Shown: positions 34,868 through 44,483 of the stretch, in pieces | How positions within the stretch are numbered: the first letter of the stretch is position 1 | How the letters are laid out: each line of letters begins with the position of its first letter | Assembly (NCBI GenBank): GCA_003138355.1 | Contig: PLFX01000029.1 | Location: 1-64,000 of the forward strand | Length of the DNA stretch: 64,000 bases | Direction of reading: 5' to 3' | Origin: Solirubrobacterales bacterium | Lineage (GTDB): Bacteria > Actinomycetota > Thermoleophilia > Solirubrobacterales > Solirubrobacteraceae | Notes under the pieces: model-generated | Told to the model about the DNA's origin: nothing | Database searches by the model: none | What the model saw: only the letters and a program-made list of their open reading frames with translations | Translations under genes and position numbers: made by a program

Positions 34868-35210
34868 GCAAGCCACAGATCGCAGCGCGCGGGCTTCTGC
34901 CGCGGACATTTGCCGACTAAACCGAAGCGCCTCGTGCGCCCGGAACGCCTCGTGCCAGACGCTCCCTCGTCGCGCGGAGCGAGCGCTAGGAGTGGGCGCT
35001 CGCGCACGATCGCTTTGCCTCGAGAGCAGTCACGCTCACCGGCGCCTCCTTCGATGCCCGAGGGCGTTGCATGAGGATCGGGTGAGGCTCGGGAGGATGA
35101 GACGTTGGGCTGGGAAGCCTCCAGCCGTTGGTAGGCTTCGCTGAGTAGGCGATGAGGCTCGCCTTCGCCCGCGCTACCGGCGCTGATGGCCTCTACCGAC
35201 CGTAGAGACC
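34868..35210. other. Intergenic region without a supported gene
   Basis: These 343 bp lie upstream of the MutS-like pair. TGAGGCTCG occurs three times (near 35080, 35087 and 35152 by eye), and a loose repeat of GAAGCCTCCAGCCGTTGGTAGGCTTC suggests a hairpin. The minus-strand ORF 34354-35007 is a shadow. Confidence 0.45.
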
Positions 35211-36749
35211 ATGAGCGAATCGCCTTTTCAGAGCGTTCTCACCCCTGAGGATGCGCGGCTGGTTGTGGAGGGGGGCGAGCCGCCGTACTTCCGTGACCTC
35301 AACCTGGACCAGGTCGTCGCGAGGATCGTCAGGGGCTACGAGGAGTACGAGCTCGGCGCGATCTTCCGAACGCGGCTGTCGAGGACGGACGATGTCCTCT
35401 ACCGCCAGGAGGTCTTCAGCGACCTCGAGGTCGATGAGACGCGAGCCCACGTCGTCGCGTTCGCCGGTGCGATGCGCACGATGCGCCGCCAGCTCGCGCA
35501 GGTCGAGCAGCGCTACTACGCCCGGGAGCGCCAGGGCTGGTTCCTGTTGGTCGCCGCCACCTATGCGGAGGCGGTGACGCGGCTTGACTCGGCGCTCGCT
35601 CCGATCGAGCTTGGCTCGCGTGGCATGCGAGGACTGCGGGATCACCTCCACGCGCACGTCGAAAGCGCCGAATTCAAGAGGCTGGCCGCCGACATTGCGA
35701 GCGTCACCGGCGCGCTTGCCGCGATCCGCTTCGCCGTCAACATCAAGGGCCCGCGCGTCACGATCACGCGCTTCGCGGAGGACGAGGACTACGGCGCCGC
35801 GATTGTGCGCACCTTCGAGCGCTTCCGGCAAGGCAAAGTTGCCGAGCAGAGCTCGGGGGTTCAGAGCTGGCCCGAGAACAGTCACGTCAGCGCACAGATC
35901 CTCGATCGCGTCGCGCGCTTTCACTCTGACGCGTTTGTGGCGCTTGACGAGTTCTGCACCCGCCACCGGCAGTTCAGCGACGCGCTGATCGGGACGTTTG
36001 ACTGCGAGGTCCAGTTCTACATCGCATATCTCGCCCACTGCTCGCAGCTACAGGAAGCCGGTCTGCGCTTCTGCCATCCACGCGTGAGCAGCCGCGCGAA
36101 GACGACGCTCGTTCGGGACGCGTTCGACATGGCGCTCGCACAGAAGCTCGTCGCTGAGGGCGCGCCGGTCGTGACCAACGACATCAAGCTGGATGGTCCC
36201 GAGCGCGCGATCGTCGTCAGCGGCCCAAACCAGGGCGGCAAAACGACGTTCGCCCGGATGTTCGGGCAGCTTCACCACCTGGCGGCGATCGGCTGTCCGG
36301 TCCCCGGGACGCGCGCGCAGCTGATGCTCTGCGACCGGCTCTTCACACACTTCGAGCGCCAAGAGAACATCGCGACTCTCGCCGGCAAGCTCGAGGAGGA
36401 GCTGCAGCGCGTCCACGCGATCCTCGAGCAGGCCGGCGGGCGTAGCGTCGTCGTGATGAATGAGAGCTTCAGCTCGACCTCGCTGCACGACGCCTTCGTG
36501 ATCGGCAGGGCCGTGATCGGCCAGCTGGTCGAGAGCGACCTGCTCTGCGTCTACGTGACGTTCATCGATGAGCTCTCGCGACTCAGTCCGGCCACCGTCA
36601 GCATGGTCAGCAGCATCGACGTGGCCGACCCGGCGACGCGAACGTTCAAGATCCTGCGCCGGCCGGCTGACGGCCTTGCCTACGCTGCCGCGCTCGCCGC
36701 CAAGTACCGGCTCGGCAGCGACCAGGTGGGGGAGCGACTGCGCGGATGA
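35211..36749 (+). CDS. MutS-like ATPase, first of an overlapping pair
   Basis: A 512-aa protein with only the MutS lever/core and ATPase parts; the N-terminal mismatch-recognition and connector domains are missing. Walker A is GPNQGGKTT (about residues 338-346). Walker B is VVVMNESFSSTS, with Asn where MutS has Asp before Glu. The downstream ELSRLSPATVSMVSS region is the usual dimer/ATPase tail. Its stop overlaps the next start (ATGA), indicating coupled synthesis and probably a heterodimer. A role in DNA repair or recombination control is inferred from the fold only. Confidence 0.88.
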   Translation: MSESPFQSVLTPEDARLVVEGGEPPYFRDLNLDQVVARIVRGYEEYELGAIFRTRLSRTDDVLYRQEVFSDLEVDETRAHVVAFAGAMRTMRRQLAQVEQRYYARERQGWFLLVAATYAEAVTRLDSALAPIELGSRGMRGLRDHLHAHVESAEFKRLAADIASVTGALAAIRFAVNIKGPRVTITRFAEDEDYGAAIVRTFERFRQGKVAEQSSGVQSWPENSHVSAQILDRVARFHSDAFVALDEFCTRHRQFSDALIGTFDCEVQFYIAYLAHCSQLQEAGLRFCHPRVSSRAKTTLVRDAFDMALAQKLVAEGAPVVTNDIKLDGPERAIVVSGPNQGGKTTFARMFGQLHHLAAIGCPVPGTRAQLMLCDRLFTHFERQENIATLAGKLEEELQRVHAILEQAGGRSVVVMNESFSSTSLHDAFVIGRAVIGQLVESDLLCVYVTFIDELSRLSPATVSMVSSIDVADPATRTFKILRRPADGLAYAAALAAKYRLGSDQVGERLRG

Positions 36750-38236
36750 AGGTCCGCCTGCTGCACCCCAACAGAGACTACGAGCTCAACGAGAAGCTCG
36801 CGCCACAGCATGAGGACACGGTCTCAGACCTCGCGCTCGAGACACTGTTCGCGACGATGGCCGCCGGCGACACGCGGGTCCATCAAATCGCGCGTGACGT
36901 CATGCTCGCCAGCCTCGACGAGGTGGCGACGATCGAATACCGCCAACGCGCGCTCCAGGACTGCCTCGCACAGCCGCTCGTCGTCACCGAGCTCTACGAG
37001 CTGGCGGTCGGCGTGCGCGAGGCGGAACGACACATTTTCGGCTCGATGTGGCGCTCCCCGACCTCGATTGTCCACCGCTCGGTCCAGGTGCTCGAGCTGT
37101 TCATAGACGCGCTCAAACGCGTCAGCGCGCTGCGCCAGCAGGCCGCGGCGCGCTTCGAATCCGAAGCCTTCGTCAACCTTTTCGCGACACTCGCCAACGA
37201 GCTTGACGACGAGTTCTTCGCGGAGGTTGACCTCCACCTCAAGCGCCTTCACTTCCGCAGCGGCGTACTGGTGAGCGCGGTGCTCGGGCCCGGCAACCGC
37301 GGCGAGCGCGTCGTCCTGCGCGCGCCGCGCGAGCGCAGATGGCGCGAGCGTCTCGCGCTCGCTGAGCGCTCCAGCTACAGCTTCGTCATCCCGCCGCGCG
37401 ACGAGGCCGGCGCCCGCGCGCTCGATGACATCCGCAACCTCGGCATCGGCGACGCCGCCGACGCGCTCGAACAGTCGTGCGAGCACATGCGCAGCTTCTT
37501 CCGCCAACTGCGCGACGAGCTCGGCTTCTATGTCGGCGCGATCAACCTCCACCAAGCGCTCACCACGCGTGGCGCCCCAATCTGCTTCCCGCAAGCCCGA
37601 CCCGCGGACGAGACAACGCTCGCGTTCAGCGACCTGCATGACGTCGCGCTCTGCCTCACGACTGATGCGCCGGTCGTCGGCAACGACCTCGAAGCGACCG
37701 GCAAGCGGCTCGTCGTCATCACTGGTGCCAACCAGGGCGGAAAGTCGACCTTCCTGCGCAGCGTCGGCATCGCCCAGCTGATGGGCCAATGCGGCATGTT
37801 CGTCAGCGCGCGCTCGCTCACGACCGACGTGCGCGACGCGGTCCGCACACACTTCCGCCGCGAAGAGGACGCAACGATGCAAAGCGGCAAGCTCGACGAG
37901 GAGCTGGCACGCATGAGCAAGACGATCGACGCGATGACCGCGCGATCAATTCTGCTCTGCAACGAGTCGTTCGCATCGACCAACGAACTGGAAGGCTCCG
38001 AGATCGCACGCCAGATCGTGTACGCGCTGCTGCAGGCAGGTGTCAAGGTGCTCTACGTGACGCACATGTACGACCTCGCGCAGCGCCTCCACGAGGACGC
38101 AAGCCTCGACGCGGTGTTCCTGCGCGCGCCGCGCGCAACCAACGGCGAGGCTCGCTTCCAACTGCGCGACGGCGCACCGCAGCCGACGAGCCACGGCGAG
38201 GACATCTACGAGCAGATCTTCGGCGAGACACCGTAG
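36746..38236 (+). CDS. MutS-like ATPase, second of an overlapping pair
   Basis: A 496-aa paralogue of the preceding protein. Walker A is GANQGGKST (about residue 327); Walker B is ILLCNESFASTN, again NE instead of DE; YVTHMYDLAQ is the H-loop equivalent. It lacks MutS domains I and II, so it cannot read mismatches the way MutS does. The two genes overlap by 4 bp. The low mutual identity with matching architecture suggests an obligate heterodimer. Confidence 0.88.
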   Translation: MKVRLLHPNRDYELNEKLAPQHEDTVSDLALETLFATMAAGDTRVHQIARDVMLASLDEVATIEYRQRALQDCLAQPLVVTELYELAVGVREAERHIFGSMWRSPTSIVHRSVQVLELFIDALKRVSALRQQAAARFESEAFVNLFATLANELDDEFFAEVDLHLKRLHFRSGVLVSAVLGPGNRGERVVLRAPRERRWRERLALAERSSYSFVIPPRDEAGARALDDIRNLGIGDAADALEQSCEHMRSFFRQLRDELGFYVGAINLHQALTTRGAPICFPQARPADETTLAFSDLHDVALCLTTDAPVVGNDLEATGKRLVVITGANQGGKSTFLRSVGIAQLMGQCGMFVSARSLTTDVRDAVRTHFRREEDATMQSGKLDEELARMSKTIDAMTARSILLCNESFASTNELEGSEIARQIVYALLQAGVKVLYVTHMYDLAQRLHEDASLDAVFLRAPRATNGEARFQLRDGAPQPTSHGEDIYEQIFGETP

Positions 38237-38359
38237 AAGAGCTGCTGCGGCGGGTCTATCGTGTGTCCGTGCTCCTGGGCCTTTCCGTCATGCCGATCGT
38301 CCGCTGAGATGTGCCAGCGCTTTCCCGACTGATTGAGCTGCCCACGACTCGTTCGCCTG

Positions 38360-39180
38360 ATGCCCAGCTCGACTCGGAAGCTGCAAAGCTGGACTGATCA
38401 GCGCATCGAGCGTGAGCTGCGCGAGTTTTTGGTTGGCCGCGACGAGTGGCCTTCGTATCGTGACTTCCAGCGCGCCGGGCGCAAGGTTCTGCGCGACGCG
38501 GTTACCCAATTGGGGGGCGCCTGTCATTGGGCGCGTCGCCTCGGTGTCACCTACGTGGAACGCAAGCCCGGCTACCCAATTCGCTGGACGGATGACCGCA
38601 TCCGCCGGGAGCTCGGCGAGTTCCTGCGTGGCCGCACTGTTTGGCCGCTCCGAATCGAATTCGAGCGATCCGAACGCAAGCCGCTGCGGGACGCCGTCGG
38701 CCGTAGCGGTGGCCCCGAACGGTGGGCGGCAGAGTTCCGCCTGTCCCTCGCGAGTCTTCGCTCCGGTTCCAAGCGCGTCTGGGGCGAGGATCGGATCGAA
38801 CGTGAGCTCCGCCGGTTTCTGAGCGGTCGGTCGCAATGGCCGTCACGGCGCGCCTTCGAGCAAGCTGGGCTGTCCTCGATGCTGTCTGCGGTCTACTGTC
38901 GCGGCGGCCCTGGATACTCTGGGCAGGCCGCATGGGAGTGCAGCACACCGCCCGGCCGGGCGGTGGTGGACCGCGGATCTGGACGGACGAGCGGTTGCGG
39001 GCGGAGCTCGAGGAGTTCTGTCGCGGGCGCACGACCTGGCCGCCAGAACGCGTTTTCCGCGAAGCCAGCAAGGAGCGCCTGTACAACGCCGCTAGTGGCC
39101 ACGGTGGCGTCGGCTACTGGGCCGACCGCCTCGGCCTTGAGCGGTATAGCCGGGTAGGCGTGAAGAGCGGCAGCCCGTGA
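38360..39180 (+). pseudogene. Four-repeat protein (homing-endonuclease-associated-repeat-like), frameshifted
   Basis: Starting at ATG 38360, three repeats of about 50 residues follow the pattern WTDDRIRRELGEFLRGR, WP...F..., L..AV...GG..WA..LG. The fourth repeat (IWTDERLRAELEEFCRGR) is in another frame. The break is at 38917-38920, where CTCT stands for an expected CT: removing two bases restores GGPGY then WAGRMGV. The repeat resembles Pfam HNH_repeat, a DNA-binding unit attached to homing endonucleases and Tox proteins. No nuclease domain is present. The gene may be dead, phase-variable or misread by the sequencer. Confidence 0.7.
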
Positions 39181-39518
39181 CAGCACCCGCGGCAGCTGTT
39201 GCGAGGCCCCGGTACGGTCGGTTGCGCGAAGCGAAGAGGGAATGGTGATGACACTCCAACATGCTTCGCGATCCGCCCACAGGGGCGGCTTTGAATGACG
39301 CAGCCGCACGTGGCTGCCGATACCGAACCTTGGGCGTCGCGCTCGACGGAGCGGCGCCTTGGTATTGGCGAGGATCGATGTTCGCGCCTTGACACCCGGT
39401 GTGCCGCTGCGCTAGAAACCGGGACGCAGTACGCGATGAGGTCCGCGTGAAGCTCGCCGTCTCGGCTAATGACTTCTACCCGACGCGACAAGGGTGGAGT
39501 CGTTAAGCGGAGGCGCCG
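39181..39518. other. Intergenic region upstream of the Ehr-type operon
   Basis: This is 338 bp with no supported gene. It contains the promoter-like pair at 39389-39418 and the GGAGG ribosome site of the first Ehr gene. Confidence 0.6.
39389..39418 (+). promoter_or_regulatory. Sigma-70-like promoter for the Ehr-type operon
   Basis: TTGACA at 39389-39394, an 18-bp spacer, then TAGAAA at 39413-39418. It lies about 100 bp before the GTG start of the first gene, in the correct orientation. No other good candidate was found in the gap. Confidence 0.5.
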
Positions 39519-40466
39519 GTGGATTACGTCGTCCAGTTACTGCAGAGCCTGGTGGTGCTTTTCCTCGCGCCGCTGTACAGCGGCGCGATCGCGCGAGCCG
39601 AGGCTGTTGTGCAGTCCAAGCGCGGCCCGAGCGTGCTGCAGCCCTACCGTGATCTCGCGAAGCTGCTGCGCAAAGGCAGCGCGATCTCGCAGGAGGCGTC
39701 GTGGATCTTCCGCGGCGCGCCGTTCGTCGCGTTCGCGTGCTACCTGACGGTGTCGGTGATCGTGCCGGTGATCACCGACGAGCCGCTGCCGCTCGCGTTC
39801 CTCGCCGACCTGATCGGCGGCGCGTTCGTCCTCGGACTGGCAAGCTTCGCGATCTCGCTCGCGGCGCTCGACACCGCCAGTCCACTCGGCGGTCTGGGCG
39901 CGAGCCGCACGACCTGGATCGGCAGCTTCGCCGAACCGGCGCTGATCCTCGTCTTCTTCACCGTCGGGGTGCTCTCAGCGTCAGACAACCCGTATCTGAT
40001 GAACCACGCGATCGCGCACTCGCCCTATGCGCTCGTGCTGCCGACGCACATCCTCGGCGCGGTCGCCTTCTTCATGATCGTGCTCGCCGAGAACGGGCGG
40101 ATCCCGATCGACAACCCGGCCGGCACGATCGAGATCTCGATGATCGAGGAGAGCCGCGTGCTCGAGTACTCCGGCCGCGAGTACGCGCTCGTCAAGTGGG
40201 GCAGCTGGATGAAGGTCTTCCTGATGTCGGCGATCCTCATGAACGTGTTCGTGATCCCCTGGGGGCTCGGGGGGGCGAGCGACCTGCCGAGCGCGCTGCT
40301 GGGGATCCTCGCGCTCGCGGGCAAGCTCGTCGTCTGCGGCACAGCGATCGTGATCGTCGACAGCTCGTTCGCGAAGCTGCGCTTCTTCCGCATCGCCGAG
40401 TTCCTCGGTGCCGCGTTCCTGCTCCCACTGGTCGGCGTGGCGACCTCGTTCGTGATCGGCCAGTAG
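39519..40466 (+). CDS. Ehr/hydrogenase-4-like membrane subunit, NuoH family (HyfC-like)
   Basis: A 315-aa protein with about eight membrane helices. Start GTG 39519 follows GGAGG. Family motifs are ARAEAVVQSKRGPSVLQPYRD near the N-terminus, LGASRTTWIGSFAEP, and the cytoplasmic loop AENGRIPIDNPAGTIEISMI with its acidic run, corresponding to the quinone-loop region of NuoH. In complex I and hydrogenase-4 this subunit links the peripheral redox arm to the proton channels. It is the first gene of a seven-gene cluster. Confidence 0.92.
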   Translation: MDYVVQLLQSLVVLFLAPLYSGAIARAEAVVQSKRGPSVLQPYRDLAKLLRKGSAISQEASWIFRGAPFVAFACYLTVSVIVPVITDEPLPLAFLADLIGGAFVLGLASFAISLAALDTASPLGGLGASRTTWIGSFAEPALILVFFTVGVLSASDNPYLMNHAIAHSPYALVLPTHILGAVAFFMIVLAENGRIPIDNPAGTIEISMIEESRVLEYSGREYALVKWGSWMKVFLMSAILMNVFVIPWGLGGASDLPSALLGILALAGKLVVCGTAIVIVDSSFAKLRFFRIAEFLGAAFLLPLVGVATSFVIGQ

Positions 40467-40469
40467 GCG

Positions 40470-41144
40470 ATGGAGAGCCTCTCCGCGCTATCGACTGAGG
40501 GCGTCCTGCTCAACCTCGCGGCGGTCGTGATCCTGCTGTGCGCGTTCGCCTGTCTGGGATCGAAGCTGTTCGACCGCTACATCGCCTACTACGGGCTGCA
40601 GTCCCTGACGCTCGCGTTCGCGGTCGGCGTCGTCGCCGACCAGCGAAGCGAACCGGGGCTGTGGGCGTTGGCGGCGATTACGCTCGTCATCAAGGGCATC
40701 GCGATCCCGCTGGCTACGCGACTGTTCCTGCTCGACCGCTTCGACCTCAGCCGTGATGTGGCGCTCTCCACGGGACTTTCGCGCTCGCTGGTGCTCGGTG
40801 CGGCGCTGACGGTGTTCGCCTACCTGACGATCGGGAGCGGCGAGATCGGCGTCGCGCTGGACACGCGCGCGGTTGTCCCGATCGCCGTCGCGGTGATCCT
40901 GCTCGGCGGTCTGTGCATGGTCGTGCGCCGGCACACGATCGCGCAGCTCGTCGGCTGGCTGATCATCGAGAACGGCGCGTTCCTGATGGCGATCGCGACC
41001 GTCGCCACGTTTCCGTTCATCGTCGAGGCAGGCGTCTTCCTCGACCTCGTCGCGGCCGTGCTGATCATGCTCACCTTTGTGTCCGGCCTGGCGGCGCGTC
41101 TGGCCGAGGCGAGCGCATCCGAGCTGCGGCAGCTGAGCGAATGA
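40470..41144 (+). CDS. Ehr/hydrogenase-4-like membrane subunit, HyfE-like (NuoK-related)
   Basis: A 224-aa protein with six or seven membrane helices, starting 3 bp after the preceding stop. The conserved GWLIIENGAFLMAI segment carries the HyfE/NuoK membrane glutamate involved in proton translocation. It overlaps the next gene by 4 bp (ATGA). It forms part of the membrane ion channel together with the two antiporter-like subunits. Confidence 0.88.
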   Translation: MESLSALSTEGVLLNLAAVVILLCAFACLGSKLFDRYIAYYGLQSLTLAFAVGVVADQRSEPGLWALAAITLVIKGIAIPLATRLFLLDRFDLSRDVALSTGLSRSLVLGAALTVFAYLTIGSGEIGVALDTRAVVPIAVAVILLGGLCMVVRRHTIAQLVGWLIIENGAFLMAIATVATFPFIVEAGVFLDLVAAVLIMLTFVSGLAARLAEASASELRQLSE

Positions 41145-42634
41145 CGATCGCACTCGCCCTGGCCGTCGTCGGCCTGCCGTTGCTGCCAGCGCTGGCAGCG
41201 ATTTTCACGGCGCGAGCCCGGCCGCTCGGCTTCATCGCCGTCGCAGCCGGGCTCCTCACGCTGGCAGGGGCGGTCGCGCTCGCCATACATCTCGCTGGCG
41301 GGTCGCGCACGCACGCGTTGAGCGGCTTCGTCTCGCTCGATGCGCTGAGCGGCTTCTTCGTCTTCACGGTCGCGCTCGTCGTGGCGCTGGCGAGTTTCGG
41401 CTCGGCTGCCTACCTGCGCACGGAGGAGCAGCGCGGCGAGCTCAGCCCACTCCAGGTTCGCCTCTACTTCGTTTTCTTCGCGCTGTTTGCGTCGCTGATG
41501 CTGGCGGCGTTCGAGACTGGGAACCTCGGCCTGCTGTGGGTGCTGATCGAGGCGAGCACGCTCGCCAGCTGCGTCCTCGTGGGACTGGAGGCCAAGGCCG
41601 TCTCGCTCGAGGCGGCGTGGAAGTACATCATCATCAGCTCGTTCGGCGTGACGATCGCGCTGGTCGGCACGCTCTTCCTCTATTACGCTGCGAGCGGCCT
41701 GACCGGGTCGCCGACCGAGCACCTGACCTGGTCGTTCCTGTTCGCGCACGGCGGCGGACTGCAACACAACAGCCTGCGGCTGGCGTTCCTGCTGATCGTC
41801 GTCGGCTACGGGACGAAGGTCGGGCTGGCGCCGATGCACACCTGGCTGCCCGACGCGCACTCCGAGGCGCCCAGCCCTGCGAGCGCGATGCTGTCGGCGG
41901 CGCTGCTCAACACCGGCATGTACGCGATCATCCGCTTCCAGGCGATCGCGGATGTCGGGCTCGGCAGCGGATTCGCGAGCGACGTGCTGCTCGTGTTCGG
42001 CTTCTTGTCGATCACGATCGGGGCGCTGTTCATCGTCCTGCGCGGCAACTTCAAGCGGCTGTTCGCTTATTCCTCGGTCGAGCAGATGGGCATCATCGCG
42101 GTCGCGCTCGGCTTCGGCGGCCCACTCGGGTTCTACGGCGCTTTGCTGCAGACGCTCTGCCACGCGATCGCCAAGGCCGTGCTGTTCCTGACCTCCGGGG
42201 ATCTCGTCCTGCGCTTCCGCACGCGCCTCGTCGACGAGGTCCGGGGCGTGATCGGGCTGATGCCGCTGACCGGCGCGGCGCTGCTGCTTGGCGCGCTTGC
42301 CGTTGCCGGCTCGCCGCCGTTCGGGCTGTTCCTCAGCGAGCTGACGATCGTGCGCGCCGGCTTCGCCAGCTCGAACGCTGTGCTCGTCGGCCTTTTGCTG
42401 GTGCTGCTCGTCGTTGCGTTCATCGCGCTGATGCGCTCCTGTGCCGCGATGGCGCTGGGCGTAAGCACCGACGCGGATGGGAGCGAGGTAACGGTCGCAT
42501 ACGCCGAACGCTCCGGCCGGCTGCTGGCCGGAGCGCCGCTGGTCGTCGGGCTCGCCGCGCTGCTGGTCCTCGGCGTCTGGATCCCCGGCGTTCTCGACCG
42601 GCTGATCACGCACGCGGTCGGAGTCATCACATGA
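41141..42634 (+). CDS. Ehr/hydrogenase-4-like proton-antiporter subunit, HyfF-like (NuoL/M/N family)
   Basis: A 497-aa protein with about 14 helices; start ATG 41141, overlapping the stop of the preceding gene. Antiporter-family landmarks are LLWVLIEASTLASCVLVG (key Glu), GYGTKVGLAPMHTWLPDAHSEAPSP (key Lys and His) and KRLFAYSSVEQMGII (second Lys). These residues support a complete proton path. It overlaps the large-subunit gene by 4 bp. Confidence 0.92.
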   Translation: MTIALALAVVGLPLLPALAAIFTARARPLGFIAVAAGLLTLAGAVALAIHLAGGSRTHALSGFVSLDALSGFFVFTVALVVALASFGSAAYLRTEEQRGELSPLQVRLYFVFFALFASLMLAAFETGNLGLLWVLIEASTLASCVLVGLEAKAVSLEAAWKYIIISSFGVTIALVGTLFLYYAASGLTGSPTEHLTWSFLFAHGGGLQHNSLRLAFLLIVVGYGTKVGLAPMHTWLPDAHSEAPSPASAMLSAALLNTGMYAIIRFQAIADVGLGSGFASDVLLVFGFLSITIGALFIVLRGNFKRLFAYSSVEQMGIIAVALGFGGPLGFYGALLQTLCHAIAKAVLFLTSGDLVLRFRTRLVDEVRGVIGLMPLTGAALLLGALAVAGSPPFGLFLSELTIVRAGFASSNAVLVGLLLVLLVVAFIALMRSCAAMALGVSTDADGSEVTVAYAERSGRLLAGAPLVVGLAALLVLGVWIPGVLDRLITHAVGVIT

Positions 42635-44145
42635 CGGCGCGTACACAGACACAGAAGCTGCCGGCCGCCTTCGCGCAGGTCGCCCCCGGAGTCAGCGCCG
42701 CACAGATCGACAGCGCCCAGCTCGGAGCGATCACCCACGAGCTGGCCGACGTCCACCGCGCACGCCTCGCTGACCTCTTCGCGAGCGAATCGGAACAGGG
42801 CGCCGTGGTCCTGCGCGCCGTCTACGCACACGACACCGAGAGCCGTTACCTCGTCCTCGAGTGTCCCGTCAGCGGACCGCTGTTCCCGGCGCTCTCGGAC
42901 CTCGACCCGGCAGCGTTCGTCGAGGAGTGCGAGATCTACGAGCAGTTCGCGATCCGACCCGACAGCGTCAAGCCGCTGAACCGCATGCTAATGCCGCCGC
43001 ACGCCGAGGAGAGTTTCCCGCGGCTCGGCCGCCGCCCGCGGCCGCCACTCAAGGACGTGCACGCGCGGCACGTGGTCGCCGGCGAGGCGTTCGAGTTCCC
43101 GTTCGGCCCGGTTCGCGCTGCGGGCTGGGAGAGCCTTTACATGGGGCTCGTGACGACGGGCGAGGAGGTGCTCGACCTTTACCTCGCGCACTGGCACAAG
43201 CACCGCGGCATCGAGCGGCGCCTGGCCGGCCTCGAGTCCGAGCGGGCGCTGTTCTTCACCGAGCGCATGGACGGCTTGAACGCGGTCGGCAACGGGCTGG
43301 CGCTGTGTCGCGCGATCGAGAGCGCCGCAGGCGCCACGGTGCCCACGGCGGCCGCGCACACCCGCTCGATCGCGCTCGAGCTGGAACGGATCTACAACCA
43401 CGCGGCGGCAATCGCCGCGACATGCCAAACGACCGGGCTGTCGGTCGGTCAGGCCCGTGCCGAGATCGTGCTCGAGCGGCTGCTGCGGCTCAACGCAGCC
43501 GCGTTCGGTCACCGCTACCTGTTCGACGTCCTGGCGCCGGGCGGCGTACGCCGCGCGCCCGACACGGCAGCGATACGCGAGCAGCTGCCGGGAGCGTGCG
43601 CCGAGTTCCGGCGCGTCGTGCAAGCCCTGCTGCGGACCAACTCGCACGTCGACCGCCTCGAGACGACGGGTGTGCTGACGCGCGAGCAGGCGGAGCGCCT
43701 GAGTCTCGTCGGACCGCTCGCGCGAGCATCGGGCTGCACGATCGACTCGCGTGCCGACCATCCGTTCGCGCCCTACGATCAGCTCGAGCTCGCGCCGGCC
43801 GTCGGCGAAGGTGGCGATGTGCTCGCCCGGATGAAGGTGATGGTGGCCGAGGTCGCGGCCTCGGAGCGGCTCGTGCTCGACCAGCTCGGCGACGCCGGGC
43901 CTGGGCGGATCGATGTCTCGCCGCGCTCCGCGGCGGCGCTCGGCTGGGCGGAATCGCCGCGCGGGGAGGCACTGGTGTGGGTCGCGTTCGACTCGCGAGG
44001 TTCGATCGAGCGAGCGCGGCTGCGCCCGGCGGCGGTGCGCAACTGGCGCGCGTTCGATGACGCAGCACGCGCCCAGAACGTGTTCACCGACATCCCGATC
44101 ATCGAGGCCAGCTTCTGGCTGACCGTCGCGGGGTTCGCGCGCTGA
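42631..44145 (+). CDS. Ehr-type large subunit, HyfG/NuoCD-like, without NiFe-binding cysteines
   Basis: A 504-aa protein in which a NuoC-like N-terminal domain (residues 30-120) is fused to the NuoD/hydrogenase large-subunit fold. Where group 4 hydrogenases have RVCGIC this protein has ERMDGLNAVG (residues 211-220). Where they end in DPCxSC it ends IIEASFWLTVAGFAR. All four nickel-iron cysteines are therefore absent, so it cannot be a hydrogenase. This loss defines the energy-converting hydrogenase-related (Ehr) complexes, whose substrate is unknown. It is translationally coupled on both sides. Confidence 0.92.
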   Translation: MTARTQTQKLPAAFAQVAPGVSAAQIDSAQLGAITHELADVHRARLADLFASESEQGAVVLRAVYAHDTESRYLVLECPVSGPLFPALSDLDPAAFVEECEIYEQFAIRPDSVKPLNRMLMPPHAEESFPRLGRRPRPPLKDVHARHVVAGEAFEFPFGPVRAAGWESLYMGLVTTGEEVLDLYLAHWHKHRGIERRLAGLESERALFFTERMDGLNAVGNGLALCRAIESAAGATVPTAAAHTRSIALELERIYNHAAAIAATCQTTGLSVGQARAEIVLERLLRLNAAAFGHRYLFDVLAPGGVRRAPDTAAIREQLPGACAEFRRVVQALLRTNSHVDRLETTGVLTREQAERLSLVGPLARASGCTIDSRADHPFAPYDQLELAPAVGEGGDVLARMKVMVAEVAASERLVLDQLGDAGPGRIDVSPRSAAALGWAESPRGEALVWVAFDSRGSIERARLRPAAVRNWRAFDDAARAQNVFTDIPIIEASFWLTVAGFAR

Positions 44146-44483
44146 TGGCGTACTGGTTCCTGCGCGGCCTCGGCCACGGGATCGTGACGACGCGCTACCC
44201 AAAGGCGATCGACGTCTGGACGCAGACGCTCCCGACCCCGCCGGCGTTCCACTCCGATCGGCTGACGCTTGCGCTTGCCGACAGGCTGGTCGCCGTCTGC
44301 CCCTCGCGAGCGCTCGCGCGCGAAGCCGACGAGCTGGTCGTCGACCTTGGCGCCTGCACGGCCTGCGGGCGCTGCATCGACGAGGGTCGCGGTGCCGTCG
44401 AGGCGAGCGGCGTCTTCGAGCTCGCCAGCACGAGCCGCGAGCGGCTCGTCAAGCGCGTGCGGATCGGCGGAGGAGCCGGGTGA
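44145..44483 (+). CDS. Ehr-type iron-sulfur subunit, HyfH/NuoI-like, single cluster
   Basis: A 112-aa protein starting one base inside the preceding stop. The N-terminus (YWFLRGLGHGIVTTRYP) matches NuoI/HycF family proteins. Only CTACGRC plus one CPSRAL cysteine remain, enough for a single [4Fe-4S] cluster instead of the usual two. This shortens the electron wire to the large and NuoB-like subunits. Confidence 0.87.
   Translation: MAYWFLRGLGHGIVTTRYPKAIDVWTQTLPTPPAFHSDRLTLALADRLVAVCPSRALAREADELVVDLGACTACGRCIDEGRGAVEASGVFELASTSRERLVKRVRIGGGAG

Noticed and set aside
40820-42652. 610-aa minus-strand ORF
   Set aside because: Antisense shadow of the HyfE/HyfF-like genes, dominated by Arg, Asp, Gln and Glu with no motif.
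41536-44145. 869-aa version of the Ehr large subunit
   Set aside because: The first 365 residues are an out-of-frame reading of the HyfF-like gene; the true start is ATG 42631, which overlaps the HyfF stop.
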